This document shows positions 1 through 5,705 of a stretch of DNA of 7,016 bases, one piece after another. A model generated the notes under the pieces. It made no database searches. It was given only the letters and a program-made list of their open reading frames with translations, and was not told where the DNA came from. A program made the position numbers and the translations under genes. Source of the stretch: JASJBU01 sp965372385 (GTDB taxonomy: Bacteria > Pseudomonadota > Gammaproteobacteria > Chromatiales > Chromatiaceae); contig CBDVCD010000182.1 in assembly GCA_965372385.1 (NCBI GenBank), positions 1 to 7,016 of the forward strand, given 5' to 3'. Numbering within the stretch: position 1 is the first letter of the stretch; each line of letters opens with the position of its first letter.

Positions 1-279
1 AGGTCCCAATAGGCACTGTAAAAGCGCTCCTTACCTCTCCTGGTGGCATGCAGAATGGTCGCAAAGCGGTCGGTGATCTCCTGAATCCGTTTTGGCGGCA
101 CCTTCTTGTTAGCACTACCCTTGCTGTCTCCCGGCCCGCTACCGGCTCCCGGACCAGAACCCAACTGAGGGGGGATCGACCGGATCGCCCGCCGATGCCA
201 GCAGTTGTACAGGGGCTAATCCCATGACCAGCCCTATGCTCAAAGTAACAACCAAACACCTGCATTTACTGTTTTTCAT
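1..279 (-). pseudogene. Secreted protein of unknown function, frameshifted and cut by the window edge
   Basis: An ATG at 279 follows a good Shine-Dalgarno GAGGAG (290-295, spacing 10). The first 30 residues form a type I signal peptide: charged start with two Cys (KNSKCRC), hydrophobic core, and a likely cleavage after ASA at 28-30. Read as given, the frame then stops at a TAG (139-141), giving only 46 residues. If one base of the six-base homopolymer at 169-174 is removed, the frame runs open to the window edge (92 codons). It then continues as a Gly/Ser/Pro-rich linker (LGSGPGAGSGPG), a basic stretch (NKKVPPKR) and a helix-like segment (IQEITDRFATILHATRRG) ending near FYSAYWD. That composition is protein-like, so I infer a single-base frameshift: a real mutation, a phase-variable tract or a sequencing error. 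I do not recognise the family. The protein would be exported to the periplasm or beyond. Confidence 0.5.
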
Positions 280-493
280 GGTTAATTCGCTCCTCATGTT
301 TTTTATTGATTAGCTTGGAGAGAATCCATCTCGTATTGTCGGCTTCAGGTCCTTGCAAGTAGGAATACCTAGCCTGATGTGGAAAATTTTCCCACATCGA
401 ACTGAAGTCTAGGTCACGAAGCCGCTTATTGCGAATTAATGTTGTATTGTTGTCTATATCCAACAGAAATCCGCTGGTTGAGAATCTTTTCAT
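266..493 (-). CDS. Short hypothetical protein upstream of the secreted protein
   Basis: This 75-residue ORF on the minus strand has no family I recognise. It is hydrophilic and charged, with no signal peptide or membrane segment, and ends in a basic/acidic tail (KLINKKHEERINHEKQ). Its last 14 nt overlap the start of the secreted-protein gene, whose Shine-Dalgarno lies inside it. That arrangement would allow translational coupling if both are real. Against it, no convincing Shine-Dalgarno precedes its ATG, and an in-frame TGA lies only a few codons upstream, so no longer start is available. It may be a chance ORF, or the 5' leader of the downstream gene. Confidence 0.3.
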   Translation of the reverse strand: MKRFSTSGFLLDIDNNTTLIRNKRLRDLDFSSMWENFPHQARYSYLQGPEADNTRWILSKLINKKHEERINHEKQ

Positions 494-642
494 TTCGACT
501 GAAAGTCATGCTCACAATCAAGGGACAGACGACATTTTTTTCACAAAATCACGTATGATCTCGAAGCTGTTTGCCAGGCACTTGAAGCCATGGAGAGACT
601 CGAGAGTATAAAGCAAGCGTTGGCATGTGGCCTGGCCTGGCC

Positions 643-671
643 TTGCCATTTACATGTCACATGTAAATATT
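643..671 (+). promoter_or_regulatory. Candidate sigma70 promoter of the nitrobindin-like gene
   Basis: TTGCCA at 643-648 matches the -35 consensus at 5 of 6 positions. A 17-nt spacer leads to AATATT at 666-671, a 4 of 6 match to the -10 box. Transcription would start near 678, leaving a leader of about 30 nt that contains the Shine-Dalgarno. A competing candidate is TATAAA at 607-612 with TTGAAG at 582-587, but its spacing of 19 is less good. Confidence 0.4.
648..668. promoter_or_regulatory. Perfect 21-bp palindrome, probable operator
   Basis: The arms ATTTACATGT (648-657) and ACATGTAAAT (659-668) are exact reverse complements around a single C. It fills the spacer between the candidate -35 (643-648) and -10 (666-671) boxes of the downstream gene and ends 41 nt before its ATG. 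A dimeric regulator bound there, of TetR, MarR or similar type, would block RNA polymerase. I cannot match the motif to a named regulator, and no regulator gene lies in the window. It lacks the T-tract of a terminator. Confidence 0.55.
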
Positions 672-697
672 TATCCAAAATGCCCCTTATATTTTAC

Positions 698-702
698 GAG
701 GA
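698..702 (+). promoter_or_regulatory. Ribosome binding site fixing the start at 710
   Basis: GAGGA lies 7 nt before the ATG at 710. The frame is open further upstream to an ATG at 590, but that start would place the palindrome and promoter inside the coding region and has no comparable Shine-Dalgarno. Confidence 0.7.
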
Positions 703-709
703 AAAAAAC

Positions 710-1267
710 ATGAGTGATGAAATTCTTATACACCTTGGTCCACTCGCTTCATTGGCAGGAACATGGGAAGGCGATAAAGGTATTGATGTATCCAGAATCC
801 ACAGCAAGGAAACAGAAACAAAATTTCGCGAAAAAGCCGTTTTTGAACCGCTTGGACCAGTTACAAACGGTCCTCAGGTATTGTACGGTCTACGTTATTC
901 AACAACTGCCTGGCGTTTAGATGAAGATGATCCATTTCACGAAGAAGTGGGTTATTGGTTGTGGGACAAAGATCGAAAACAACTCTTGCGTTGCTTTATG
1001 GTACCTCGTGGGGTGCTGGTCAACGCAGGTGGAGATGCTGAAGCTGACAGTAAACGTTTTCATTTATCCGCGGAAGTCGGATCGGAAACATACGGGATAC
1101 TGTCCAATAAATACCTGGATGAGTCCTACAAAACCAAAAAGTACATATTGGATGTAACCATCCACGATGATGGAAAGTTCAGCTATAAGGAAGATACTCA
1201 GTTATGGATACCTATCAATCAGGCTATCTTTCATCATACTGATCAGAACACTTTGGAAAAGGTCTGA
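710..1267 (+). CDS. Nitrobindin-like (THAP4-like/DUF1794) heme-binding beta-barrel protein
   Basis: The 185-residue product resembles the nitrobindin/FABP-like ten-stranded barrel family. These are small soluble cytosolic proteins that in characterised members bind ferric heme through a C-terminal His and can bind NO or isomerise peroxynitrite. Visible marks are the N-terminal barrel signature LASLAGTWEGDKG (12-24, the GxWxG element), FHEEVGYW (76-83), and a C-terminal HHTDQNTL (175-182), which places His175/His176 where the family keeps its axial heme ligand. The canonical N-terminal motif is richer in Gly (GxWxGxGxG), so heme binding here is inferred. There is no signal peptide or membrane segment. 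The length is slightly above the roughly 160-170 residues of simple nitrobindins. It appears monocistronic, divergent from the left-hand genes, and probably controlled through the palindrome at 648-668. Its G+C (roughly 42% by sampling) is below that of the right-hand genes. It could instead be a non-heme lipocalin-like paralogue. Confidence 0.75.
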   Translation: MSDEILIHLGPLASLAGTWEGDKGIDVSRIHSKETETKFREKAVFEPLGPVTNGPQVLYGLRYSTTAWRLDEDDPFHEEVGYWLWDKDRKQLLRCFMVPRGVLVNAGGDAEADSKRFHLSAEVGSETYGILSNKYLDESYKTKKYILDVTIHDDGKFSYKEDTQLWIPINQAIFHHTDQNTLEKV

Positions 1268-1320
1268 TTTTGCTTGGAATCAAATGCGAACTTGTGCATG
1301 ATTTTGCGGCCAAAACTTTG

Positions 1321-1336
1321 GTTTAATTGATTAAAC
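1321..1336. repeat. 16-bp inverted repeat upstream of the OmpA-like lipoprotein gene
   Basis: GTTTAAT (1321-1327) and ATTAAAC (1330-1336) are perfect inverted arms around TG. The repeat lies 52 nt before the lipoprotein ATG. The TTTAAT inside the left arm resembles a -10 box but has no good -35 partner. It may be an operator or simply AT-rich promoter DNA. Confidence 0.3.
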
Positions 1337-1388
1337 GCCACTCCAAGAGGAGAAAAGCTTTAGTGAACCCCATCAACAGGAGATAAAC

Positions 1389-2060
1389 ATGCGTAGAAAG
1401 ATAGCTGTCTCTACAGCATTAGCCACCCTCATGACGCTCCAGGCCTGCACCACGGTTGACCCCTATACCCGTGAAGAGGAGACCTCGAAGGCGGTACAAG
1501 GAGCGGCCATTGGCGCCGCGCTCGGCGCGATCATCGGCATCGCCACCTCTGACAACAAAAAGGAGCGCAAGGAGCGTGCTCTGAAAGGCGCGGGCATTGG
1601 GGCCATCGCGGGTGGCGGTGCGGGCTACTATATGGATGTTCAGGAGGCCAAACTACGCAAGCAACTGGAAAATACCGGTGTCAGCGTTACCAGAAGCGGC
1701 GACAATATCATCCTCAACATGCCCGGAAATATTACCTTTGAGGTCGATAAAGCAAATGTCAAACCAGACTTCGTTGAGGTGTTGCATTCAGTCACGCTGG
1801 TCCTGAAAGAGTACAAGTCCACCATGATTGAAGTAGCCGGTCACACCGACAGCACCGGCTCGGATTCCTACAATCAGTTGCTTTCCCAGCAACGCGCCCA
1901 GGGTGTCACCAACGTCCTGATTGGGGATGGGGTTGAGTCGATACGCATCGATACCGTCGGTTACGGCGAAACACGCCCGATCGCCTCCAACGGTACGCCA
2001 CAGGGCCGGCAACAGAACCGCCGCGTGGAATTGACCTTGCTACCTTATGAGCAAAGGTAG
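1389..2060 (+). CDS. YiaD-like OmpA-family outer-membrane lipoprotein
   Basis: The 223-residue product is a peptidoglycan-binding lipoprotein close in size and plan to E. coli YiaD. A Lol-type lipoprotein signal ends in LQAC with the acylated Cys at 20; the +2 residue is Thr, not Asp, so it should be sorted to the outer membrane. Residues 37-82 form a glycine-zipper region (GAAIGAALGAIIG, then GAGIGAIAGGGAG). Residues 112-218 are an OmpA C-terminal domain with GHTDSTGSDSYN (151-162), LSQQRA (165-170) and NRRVEL (210-215). Asp154 and Arg169 are spaced like the residues that hold meso-diaminopimelate in OmpA. The likely role is tethering the outer membrane to the cell wall; YiaD overexpression is known to suppress loss of the BAM-linked protease BepA (DegP-family context), but that function is not shown here. 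AGGAG (1378-1382) lies 6 nt before the ATG. A strong terminator follows 19 nt after the stop, so this is probably a single-gene unit. Confidence 0.9.
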   Translation: MRRKIAVSTALATLMTLQACTTVDPYTREEETSKAVQGAAIGAALGAIIGIATSDNKKERKERALKGAGIGAIAGGGAGYYMDVQEAKLRKQLENTGVSVTRSGDNIILNMPGNITFEVDKANVKPDFVEVLHSVTLVLKEYKSTMIEVAGHTDSTGSDSYNQLLSQQRAQGVTNVLIGDGVESIRIDTVGYGETRPIASNGTPQGRQQNRRVELTLLPYEQR

Positions 2061-2079
2061 AGAAATTTATCGTTCCACA

Positions 2080-2109
2080 GCAAAAAAGGCGCCTTGGCGC
2101 CTTTTTTGC
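2080..2109. terminator. Bidirectional rho-independent terminator between the lipoprotein gene and erpA
   Basis: GCAAAAAAGGCGCC (2080-2093) and GGCGCCTTTTTTGC (2096-2109) form a perfect 14-bp stem around TT; in practice a few central bases open to make the loop. The GC-rich core is flanked by A6 on one side and T6 on the other, so it works in either direction. It sits 19 nt after the lipoprotein stop and 20 nt after the erpA stop, ending both convergent transcripts. Confidence 0.92.
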
Positions 2110-2129
2110 CTCCAACTGTCCTGTCCAGA

Positions 2130-2480
2130 TCAGACAGAGAAGGACGATCCACAACCACAGGTTGTCGTGGCATTAGGGTTACGGATAATGAACTGAGAGC
2201 CCTGCAGGCCTTCCGTGTAGTCCACTTCAGCACCCATCAGGTATTGCATGCTCATGGGATCGACCAGCAGGGTCACCCCTTCGGTCACCACCTTGGTATC
2301 CCCATCATTTTCATCTTCATCGAAGGAAAAACCATACTGAAACCCTGAACAACCGCCACCCTGGATGTAGACACGCAACATCAGGTCAGGATTACCCTCC
2401 TCTTCAATCAGCGCCGCTACTTTGGTTGCTGCTGACTTGGTGAAAACAATCGAGTCGTTGACTGCTTCTGCGCTACTCAT
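2130..2480 (-). CDS. erpA: Iron-sulfur cluster insertion protein ErpA
   Basis: The 116-residue A-type carrier delivers Fe-S clusters to cytosolic apoproteins; in E. coli it is essential for respiratory growth through its role in isoprenoid-synthesis enzymes IspG/IspH. The three cluster-ligand cysteines are present: Cys44 in GGGCSGFQYGF (41-51), and Cys108 and Cys110 in TTCGCGSSFSV (106-116). The blocks VDPMSMQYL (73-81) and VDYTEGLQGSQF (86-97) are typical of ErpA and distinguish it from IscA, SufA and NfuA. Length matches E. coli ErpA (114). AGGA (2490-2493) lies 9 nt before the ATG. The gene has its own promoter with an IscR-like site, 104 nt downstream of the bactofilin stop. No terminator separates it from that gene, so some read-through from the argC unit is possible. 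Confidence 0.97.
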   Translation of the reverse strand: MSSAEAVNDSIVFTKSAATKVAALIEEEGNPDLMLRVYIQGGGCSGFQYGFSFDEDENDGDTKVVTEGVTLLVDPMSMQYLMGAEVDYTEGLQGSQFIIRNPNATTTCGCGSSFSV

Positions 2481-2543
2481 GATTTTCTATCCTGCCATTT
2501 AACGGGCAAAATGCCTTGCGCCCAATGATAATCGATAAATGAA

Positions 2544-2572
2544 AGTATGCTATTACCTACAAAAATAGTCAA
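2544..2572 (-). promoter_or_regulatory. erpA promoter (sigma70 type)
   Basis: On the minus strand TTGACT (2567-2572, 5 of 6 to the -35 box) is followed by a 17-nt spacer and CATACT (2544-2549, 4 of 6 to the -10 box). Transcription would start near 2537, giving a leader of roughly 57 nt before the erpA ATG at 2480. Confidence 0.65.
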
Positions 2573-2576
2573 GTAT
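2552..2576 (-). promoter_or_regulatory. Probable IscR type 1 binding site over the erpA -35 box
   Basis: Read on the minus strand from 2576 down to 2552, this 25-mer matches the published IscR type 1 degenerate consensus (ATASYYGACTRWWWYAGTCRRSTAT) at 21 of 25 positions by hand; mismatches fall at motif positions 16, 19, 22 and 23. It covers the -35 box and most of the spacer, the expected place for repression by [2Fe-2S]-IscR. E. coli erpA is known to be IscR-repressed. No iscR gene lies in the window. Confidence 0.6.
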
Positions 2577-2584
2577 TAACCGGC

Positions 2585-3004
2585 TCACTCTGTCTCAGTC
2601 ACCAGAGAGTTTGTATCAAATCCCAGCTGAGGCGAAACCCTCTCCTGCGCATGAATCAATTTTCCATTGACCTCTGCACCCATCGACATTTCAAACAGTG
2701 CGTAGGTCACCGTACCGGTGATGCGCGCCTTTGGCGCCAGTTCCACCTGGTTGGTGGCAACCACATCTCCGATCACCTTGCCGTTCAGCATCACATTGGT
2801 TACCTGGACATTTCCTTCAATGGTTCCATGTTCACTCAGGGTCAAAGTGGCCTTATCGTCTTCCACATCGGACATCACGTTTCCCTTAATGACGCCATCC
2901 ACATGCAGGCCACCGGAAAAATGGACGTTTCCTTCGATTGCCGTCCCTTGGCCTATCACAGTGCTGATTCTTGGACTGCGAATGCGTTTTTTTCTCAATA
3001 ACAT
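2585..3004 (-). CDS. Bactofilin (polymer-forming cytoskeletal protein)
   Basis: The 139-residue product is a bactofilin (DUF583/CcmA family), which polymerises without nucleotides into membrane-associated filaments that position cell-wall enzymes and other machinery. The central part, about residues 13-118, repeats short beta-helix rungs, each built around Gly-Xaa-Val/Ile turns: TAIEGNVHFSGGLHVDGVIKG, then GTIEGNVQVTNVMLNGKVIG, then ARITGTVTYALFEMSMGAEVNG. A short basic N-terminus (LLRKKRIRS) precedes it and an acidic tail (VTETE) follows; such N-termini often contact the membrane. There is no signal peptide. GAGG (3013-3016) lies 8 nt before the ATG. It starts 24 nt after the stop of the coiled-coil membrane protein gene and is likely co-transcribed with it and argC. 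Confidence 0.93.
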   Translation of the reverse strand: MLLRKKRIRSPRISTVIGQGTAIEGNVHFSGGLHVDGVIKGNVMSDVEDDKATLTLSEHGTIEGNVQVTNVMLNGKVIGDVVATNQVELAPKARITGTVTYALFEMSMGAEVNGKLIHAQERVSPQLGFDTNSLVTETE

Positions 3005-3028
3005 ACCTAAAACCTCTGCTGGGACTGA

Positions 3029-3751
3029 TCAGTCGAGTGGCGACCAATCATATGTTGCTGTTATCGGCTCCATTTTTTTACTTTCAGGCTTGACCTCAAT
3101 AGTCAGTGTGGATGGGGTAAAGCCGTCTGGCAACTTCAATTTACCTTCAATATTCTGGAAATAACGGAACCGCATCTTATGACTACGCTGTTTTTCATCG
3201 GTCAGCAGCTCCAATCCGAGCACCTTGGCCTGCCCAGCCTGCAAACCAGAAAGGCTGATAAGGATCTTGCCTTTTGCCACCAGCCCACTGTTGATAACCT
3301 GGCTGACCGTGAATCTATAGATAAAGGAATTCTTCTCGTAATCGGGTTCCAGCTTGTATTTCTGGATACGCAATCCTCTCTCTTTGGGGCTGGTGGAGAC
3401 GATAGCACGCAGAAATGCCAGTTCCTCCTCCATCTTTAACCGCTCATCCTGAAAAAGTTTGATCTGCTCCTTGATTGCCCTCATTGCCTCCTGATCCAAC
3501 TGGGCAGACTGCCGCAGCATTGCCACCTGACGACTCAGTTCCTCGCGCTCCTGTTGCAATACTCTGATCTTTCTTTCCGCCAGGGGATTGAACCCCACAA
3601 ACCCACCCGGCAACTCTGAACAACCCAGTTGATAGCCATACCAACCCGCTGCTGACACGATCAGCAACAGTAATGTGATGCGCAGCCAGGAGGGCGAGCT
3701 CTCATTCGAGGAAACGATCTTCGGAACACGGTATTTCCTATCTGTACCCAT
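3029..3751 (-). CDS. DUF6776-type single-pass membrane protein with coiled coil
   Basis: The 240-residue product has a basic/polar N-terminus (1-22), one membrane segment (about 23-42, WLRITLLLLIVSAAGWYGY), and a long coiled coil (about 57-118, rich in Glu, Gln, Arg and Leu). The C-terminal region (about 125-240) looks beta-rich, with NSGLVAKGKILISLSGL (154-170) and KLKLPDGFTPSTLTIEV (204-220). The positive-inside rule places the N-terminus in the cytoplasm and the rest in the periplasm. The name DUF6776 comes from its recalled place between argC and the bactofilin gene in gammaproteobacteria plus this plan; no search was run. Its biochemical role is unknown. The ATG is 6 nt past the argC stop and has no clear Shine-Dalgarno, which suggests translation coupled to argC. 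It may anchor or recruit the bactofilin encoded next (inference). Confidence 0.8.
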   Translation of the reverse strand: MGTDRKYRVPKIVSSNESSPSWLRITLLLLIVSAAGWYGYQLGCSELPGGFVGFNPLAERKIRVLQQEREELSRQVAMLRQSAQLDQEAMRAIKEQIKLFQDERLKMEEELAFLRAIVSTSPKERGLRIQKYKLEPDYEKNSFIYRFTVSQVINSGLVAKGKILISLSGLQAGQAKVLGLELLTDEKQRSHKMRFRYFQNIEGKLKLPDGFTPSTLTIEVKPESKKMEPITATYDWSPLD

Positions 3752-3757
3752 GATGCG

Positions 3758-4789
3758 TCAGGGCAACAATGCCACCTGATCCAGTCCTGTGTTCTCTTCC
3801 AGCCCAAACATCATATTCATGTTTTGTACCGCCTGGCCAGCTGCACCCTTGACCAGGTTATCGATTACCGAGGAAACAACCACCACATCTCCATCCAACG
3901 GCCTGTGCACGGCAATCCGGCAATGATTCACGCCCCGGACACTCCGGGTTTCAGGATGTGAGCCCGCCGGCATCACATCGACAAAGGGCTCGTCCCGGTA
4001 GCGTTCCTCGAACAATTCCTGAAGATCAACCTCGGGTTGCTTCAAGCGGCCATAGAGGGTTGCCTCAATACCCCGGATCATCGGCACCAGATGGGGAACA
4101 AAGGTCAGTCCCACATCTCCACCAGCCATTCGACTCAGGGTCTGACGGATCTCAGGTTGATGCCGGTGACCAGGAATCGCATAGGCCTTGAAACTCTCCC
4201 CCACCTCACCCATCAGAGCCGCCACGCTGGCCTTCCGGCCAGCACCGCTCACCCCGGATTTAGTATCCGCCACCAGATGATCCAGCTCAATCAGACCCTG
4301 TTCCACCAGCGGAAGAAAACCCAAGGCTACAGCGGTAGGATAACAGCCCGGATTGGCTACCAGACGTGCCTGCTTCACAGCTTCCCGATTCAGCTCTGGC
4401 AAACCATAGACCGCCTCGGCCAATCTTTCTGGACAGGCGTGTTGCATGCCATACCAATGTTCCCAGATCGACTTGTCTGAAATACGGAAATCGGCCGCGA
4501 GATCGATCACCCTTACCCCGGCATCGACCAGGGCCGGCACCTGTTGCATGGCGATACCGTTGGGAGTGGCAAAAAAGACCAGGTCACAGCCACTCAGGGT
4601 ACCCACGTCTGGGGCAACGAAGCTCAGATCCACATGCCCACGCAGATTGGGAAACAACTCCGCCACCGGCCGTCCCGCCTCTGAGCGTGAGGTAATAGTC
4701 ACCAATTCACTCGCCGGGTGCATGACCAACAAACGCAACAGTTCCACGCCGGTATAGCCTGTTCCGCCAACGATTCCGACCTTGAGCAT
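3758..4789 (-). CDS. argC: N-acetyl-gamma-glutamyl-phosphate reductase
   Basis: ArgC reduces N-acetyl-glutamyl-5-phosphate to the semialdehyde with NADPH, the third step of arginine (ornithine) synthesis in the cytosol. The 343-residue length is typical of the short ArgC class. The N-terminal Rossmann motif is VGIVGGTGYTG (4-14). The catalytic Cys149 lies in ANPGCYPTA (145-153). Also present are the conserved SGVSGAGRK (178-186) and HRHQPEI (208-214, with a substrate-contacting His), and DLAADFR (96-102). AGGA (4800-4803) lies 10 nt before the ATG. It is the first gene of the minus-strand run into DUF6776 and bactofilin. A TATGAT hexamer (rc of 4831-4836) could be its -10 box, but I see no good -35 and no clear ArgR box upstream. 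No other arginine gene is nearby. Confidence 0.98.
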   Translation of the reverse strand: MLKVGIVGGTGYTGVELLRLLVMHPASELVTITSRSEAGRPVAELFPNLRGHVDLSFVAPDVGTLSGCDLVFFATPNGIAMQQVPALVDAGVRVIDLAADFRISDKSIWEHWYGMQHACPERLAEAVYGLPELNREAVKQARLVANPGCYPTAVALGFLPLVEQGLIELDHLVADTKSGVSGAGRKASVAALMGEVGESFKAYAIPGHRHQPEIRQTLSRMAGGDVGLTFVPHLVPMIRGIEATLYGRLKQPEVDLQELFEERYRDEPFVDVMPAGSHPETRSVRGVNHCRIAVHRPLDGDVVVVSSVIDNLVKGAAGQAVQNMNMMFGLEENTGLDQVALLP

Positions 4790-4963
4790 AAGTTTTTATT
4801 CCTGAACCTGTTTCTTAGGGATAGCATTTAATCATACGGGCAGGCAGGAAAAAGCGAAAGCCATTCTGCTCGCGCTTTGGCCTACACCCCCGCAGCAATA
4901 CCGGTAGCTCTGAGCGTTAATAGACCTTCCAATCCACTCGAAGATAAAAAACCTAAACAAAGG

Positions 4964-4975
4964 GTGGAATTCCAC
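4964..4975. repeat. 12-bp palindrome upstream of the DUF4126 gene
   Basis: GTGGAATTCCAC is self-complementary and ends 46 nt before the DUF4126 ATG, in the 232-nt gap between it and argC. TCCACT also occurs at 4933-4938 and within the palindrome side at 4971-4976. A palindrome this short may be chance. The rest of the gap holds no gene or RNA I can recognise. Confidence 0.25.
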
Positions 4976-5021
4976 TGTCCAACGCCTCAGAGTTATTGAA
5001 ACAACAGCAGAGAATTACAAG

Positions 5022-5705
5022 ATGGAAACTATTGATACCCTGGCCCTTATATTGGGCGCCGGCTGGGCCGCCGGTATCAATCTCTACGCCGCGATCTTTG
5101 TGCTGGGTTACCTGGGAGCGACTGGAAACGCCGTATTGCCCCCTGGCTTGGAGATTCTCAGTGATCCGTTGGTGATGACCGCGGCTGGCATCATGTATTG
5201 CGTGGAGTTCTTCGCCGACAAGACGCCGGGGGTGGATACCGTCTGGGACGCTATCCATACCTTCATCCGCATCCCGGCAGGGGCGATTCTGGCGGCAGGC
5301 GCCGCCAGTGGGATGGGAGTCAGTGAAACGGCTGAATTGGCCGCCCTGCTACTGGGTGGCACACTGGCGGCAGGCAGCCATTTCACCAAGGCTGGCTCAC
5401 GTATCCTCATCAACACCTCGCCGGAGCCGGTCACCAACTGGACCGCATCCGTGCTGGAGGATCTCGCCGTGATTGGCGGTCTCTGGACCGCACTCAATTA
5501 CCCTGCTGTCTTTCTCGTCCTGCTGGCGCTGTTCCTGATTCTGGCCGTCTGGCTGCTACCGAAGATCTGGCGCGCCCTGAAACGGCTGACACACAAACTG
5601 GGACAATTTTTCAGTAGCAAAAAGCACGAAAATGAACCAGGAGGTCAGAGCCGATCCAACATCCTGAAATCGCTCTATCACGATGCCAGCCAAAAGAGAG
5701 AGTAG
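5022..5705 (+). CDS. DUF4126 family integral membrane protein
   Basis: The 227-residue product belongs to the DUF4126 family of inner-membrane proteins with no assigned function. Diagnostic blocks are FFADKTPGVDTVWDAIHTF (63-81), followed by IRIPAGAILA (82-91), and KAGSRILINTSPEPVTNW (123-140). Hydrophobic segments lie at about 4-32, 48-64, 84-99, 104-120 and 146-180, the last probably two helices or one long hairpin. The C-terminal 45 residues are basic and polar (KIWRALKRLTHKLGQF onward), likely cytoplasmic. The Shine-Dalgarno is weak (AGAG about 10 nt before the ATG). It is a lone plus-strand gene, divergent from argC. Its stop codon directly abuts that of the convergent oxidoreductase gene. 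Confidence 0.88.
   Translation: METIDTLALILGAGWAAGINLYAAIFVLGYLGATGNAVLPPGLEILSDPLVMTAAGIMYCVEFFADKTPGVDTVWDAIHTFIRIPAGAILAAGAASGMGVSETAELAALLLGGTLAAGSHFTKAGSRILINTSPEPVTNWTASVLEDLAVIGGLWTALNYPAVFLVLLALFLILAVWLLPKIWRALKRLTHKLGQFFSSKKHENEPGGQSRSNILKSLYHDASQKRE

Noticed and set aside
629..642. Tandem GGCCTGGCCTGGCC
   Set aside because: Only about two and a half copies of a 5-6 base unit; too short to be a meaningful repeat array.
590..709. N-terminal extension of 40 codons for the nitrobindin-like gene
   Set aside because: It would translate the palindrome and promoter, lacks a Shine-Dalgarno, and its residues do not look like the family; the ATG at 710 has GAGGA at good spacing.
2521..2539. 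Fur-box-like AATGATAATC near the erpA start of transcription
   Set aside because: Only about 12 of 19 positions match the Fur consensus, with all matches but two in one contiguous block and no symmetry; not enough for a call.
3023..3034. 12-bp palindrome GACTGATCAGTC at the DUF6776 stop codon
   Set aside because: It spans coding sequence and the stop, has no T-tract, and a dyad of this length is expected by chance in a window of this size.
2651..3164. Plus-strand ORFs across the bactofilin gene
   Set aside because: They are antisense frames of the bactofilin and DUF6776 genes, whose products are clearly recognisable on the other strand.
4848..4882. Hairpin AAAGCG...CGCTTT followed by T residues on the minus strand upstream of argC
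   Set aside because: The stem is short and interrupted with a large loop, and no minus-strand gene lies directly upstream to be terminated.
4953..5258. 101-codon minus-strand ORF opposite the DUF4126 gene
   Set aside because: It is antisense to a recognised conserved membrane protein, its composition is not protein-like, and no Shine-Dalgarno is seen.
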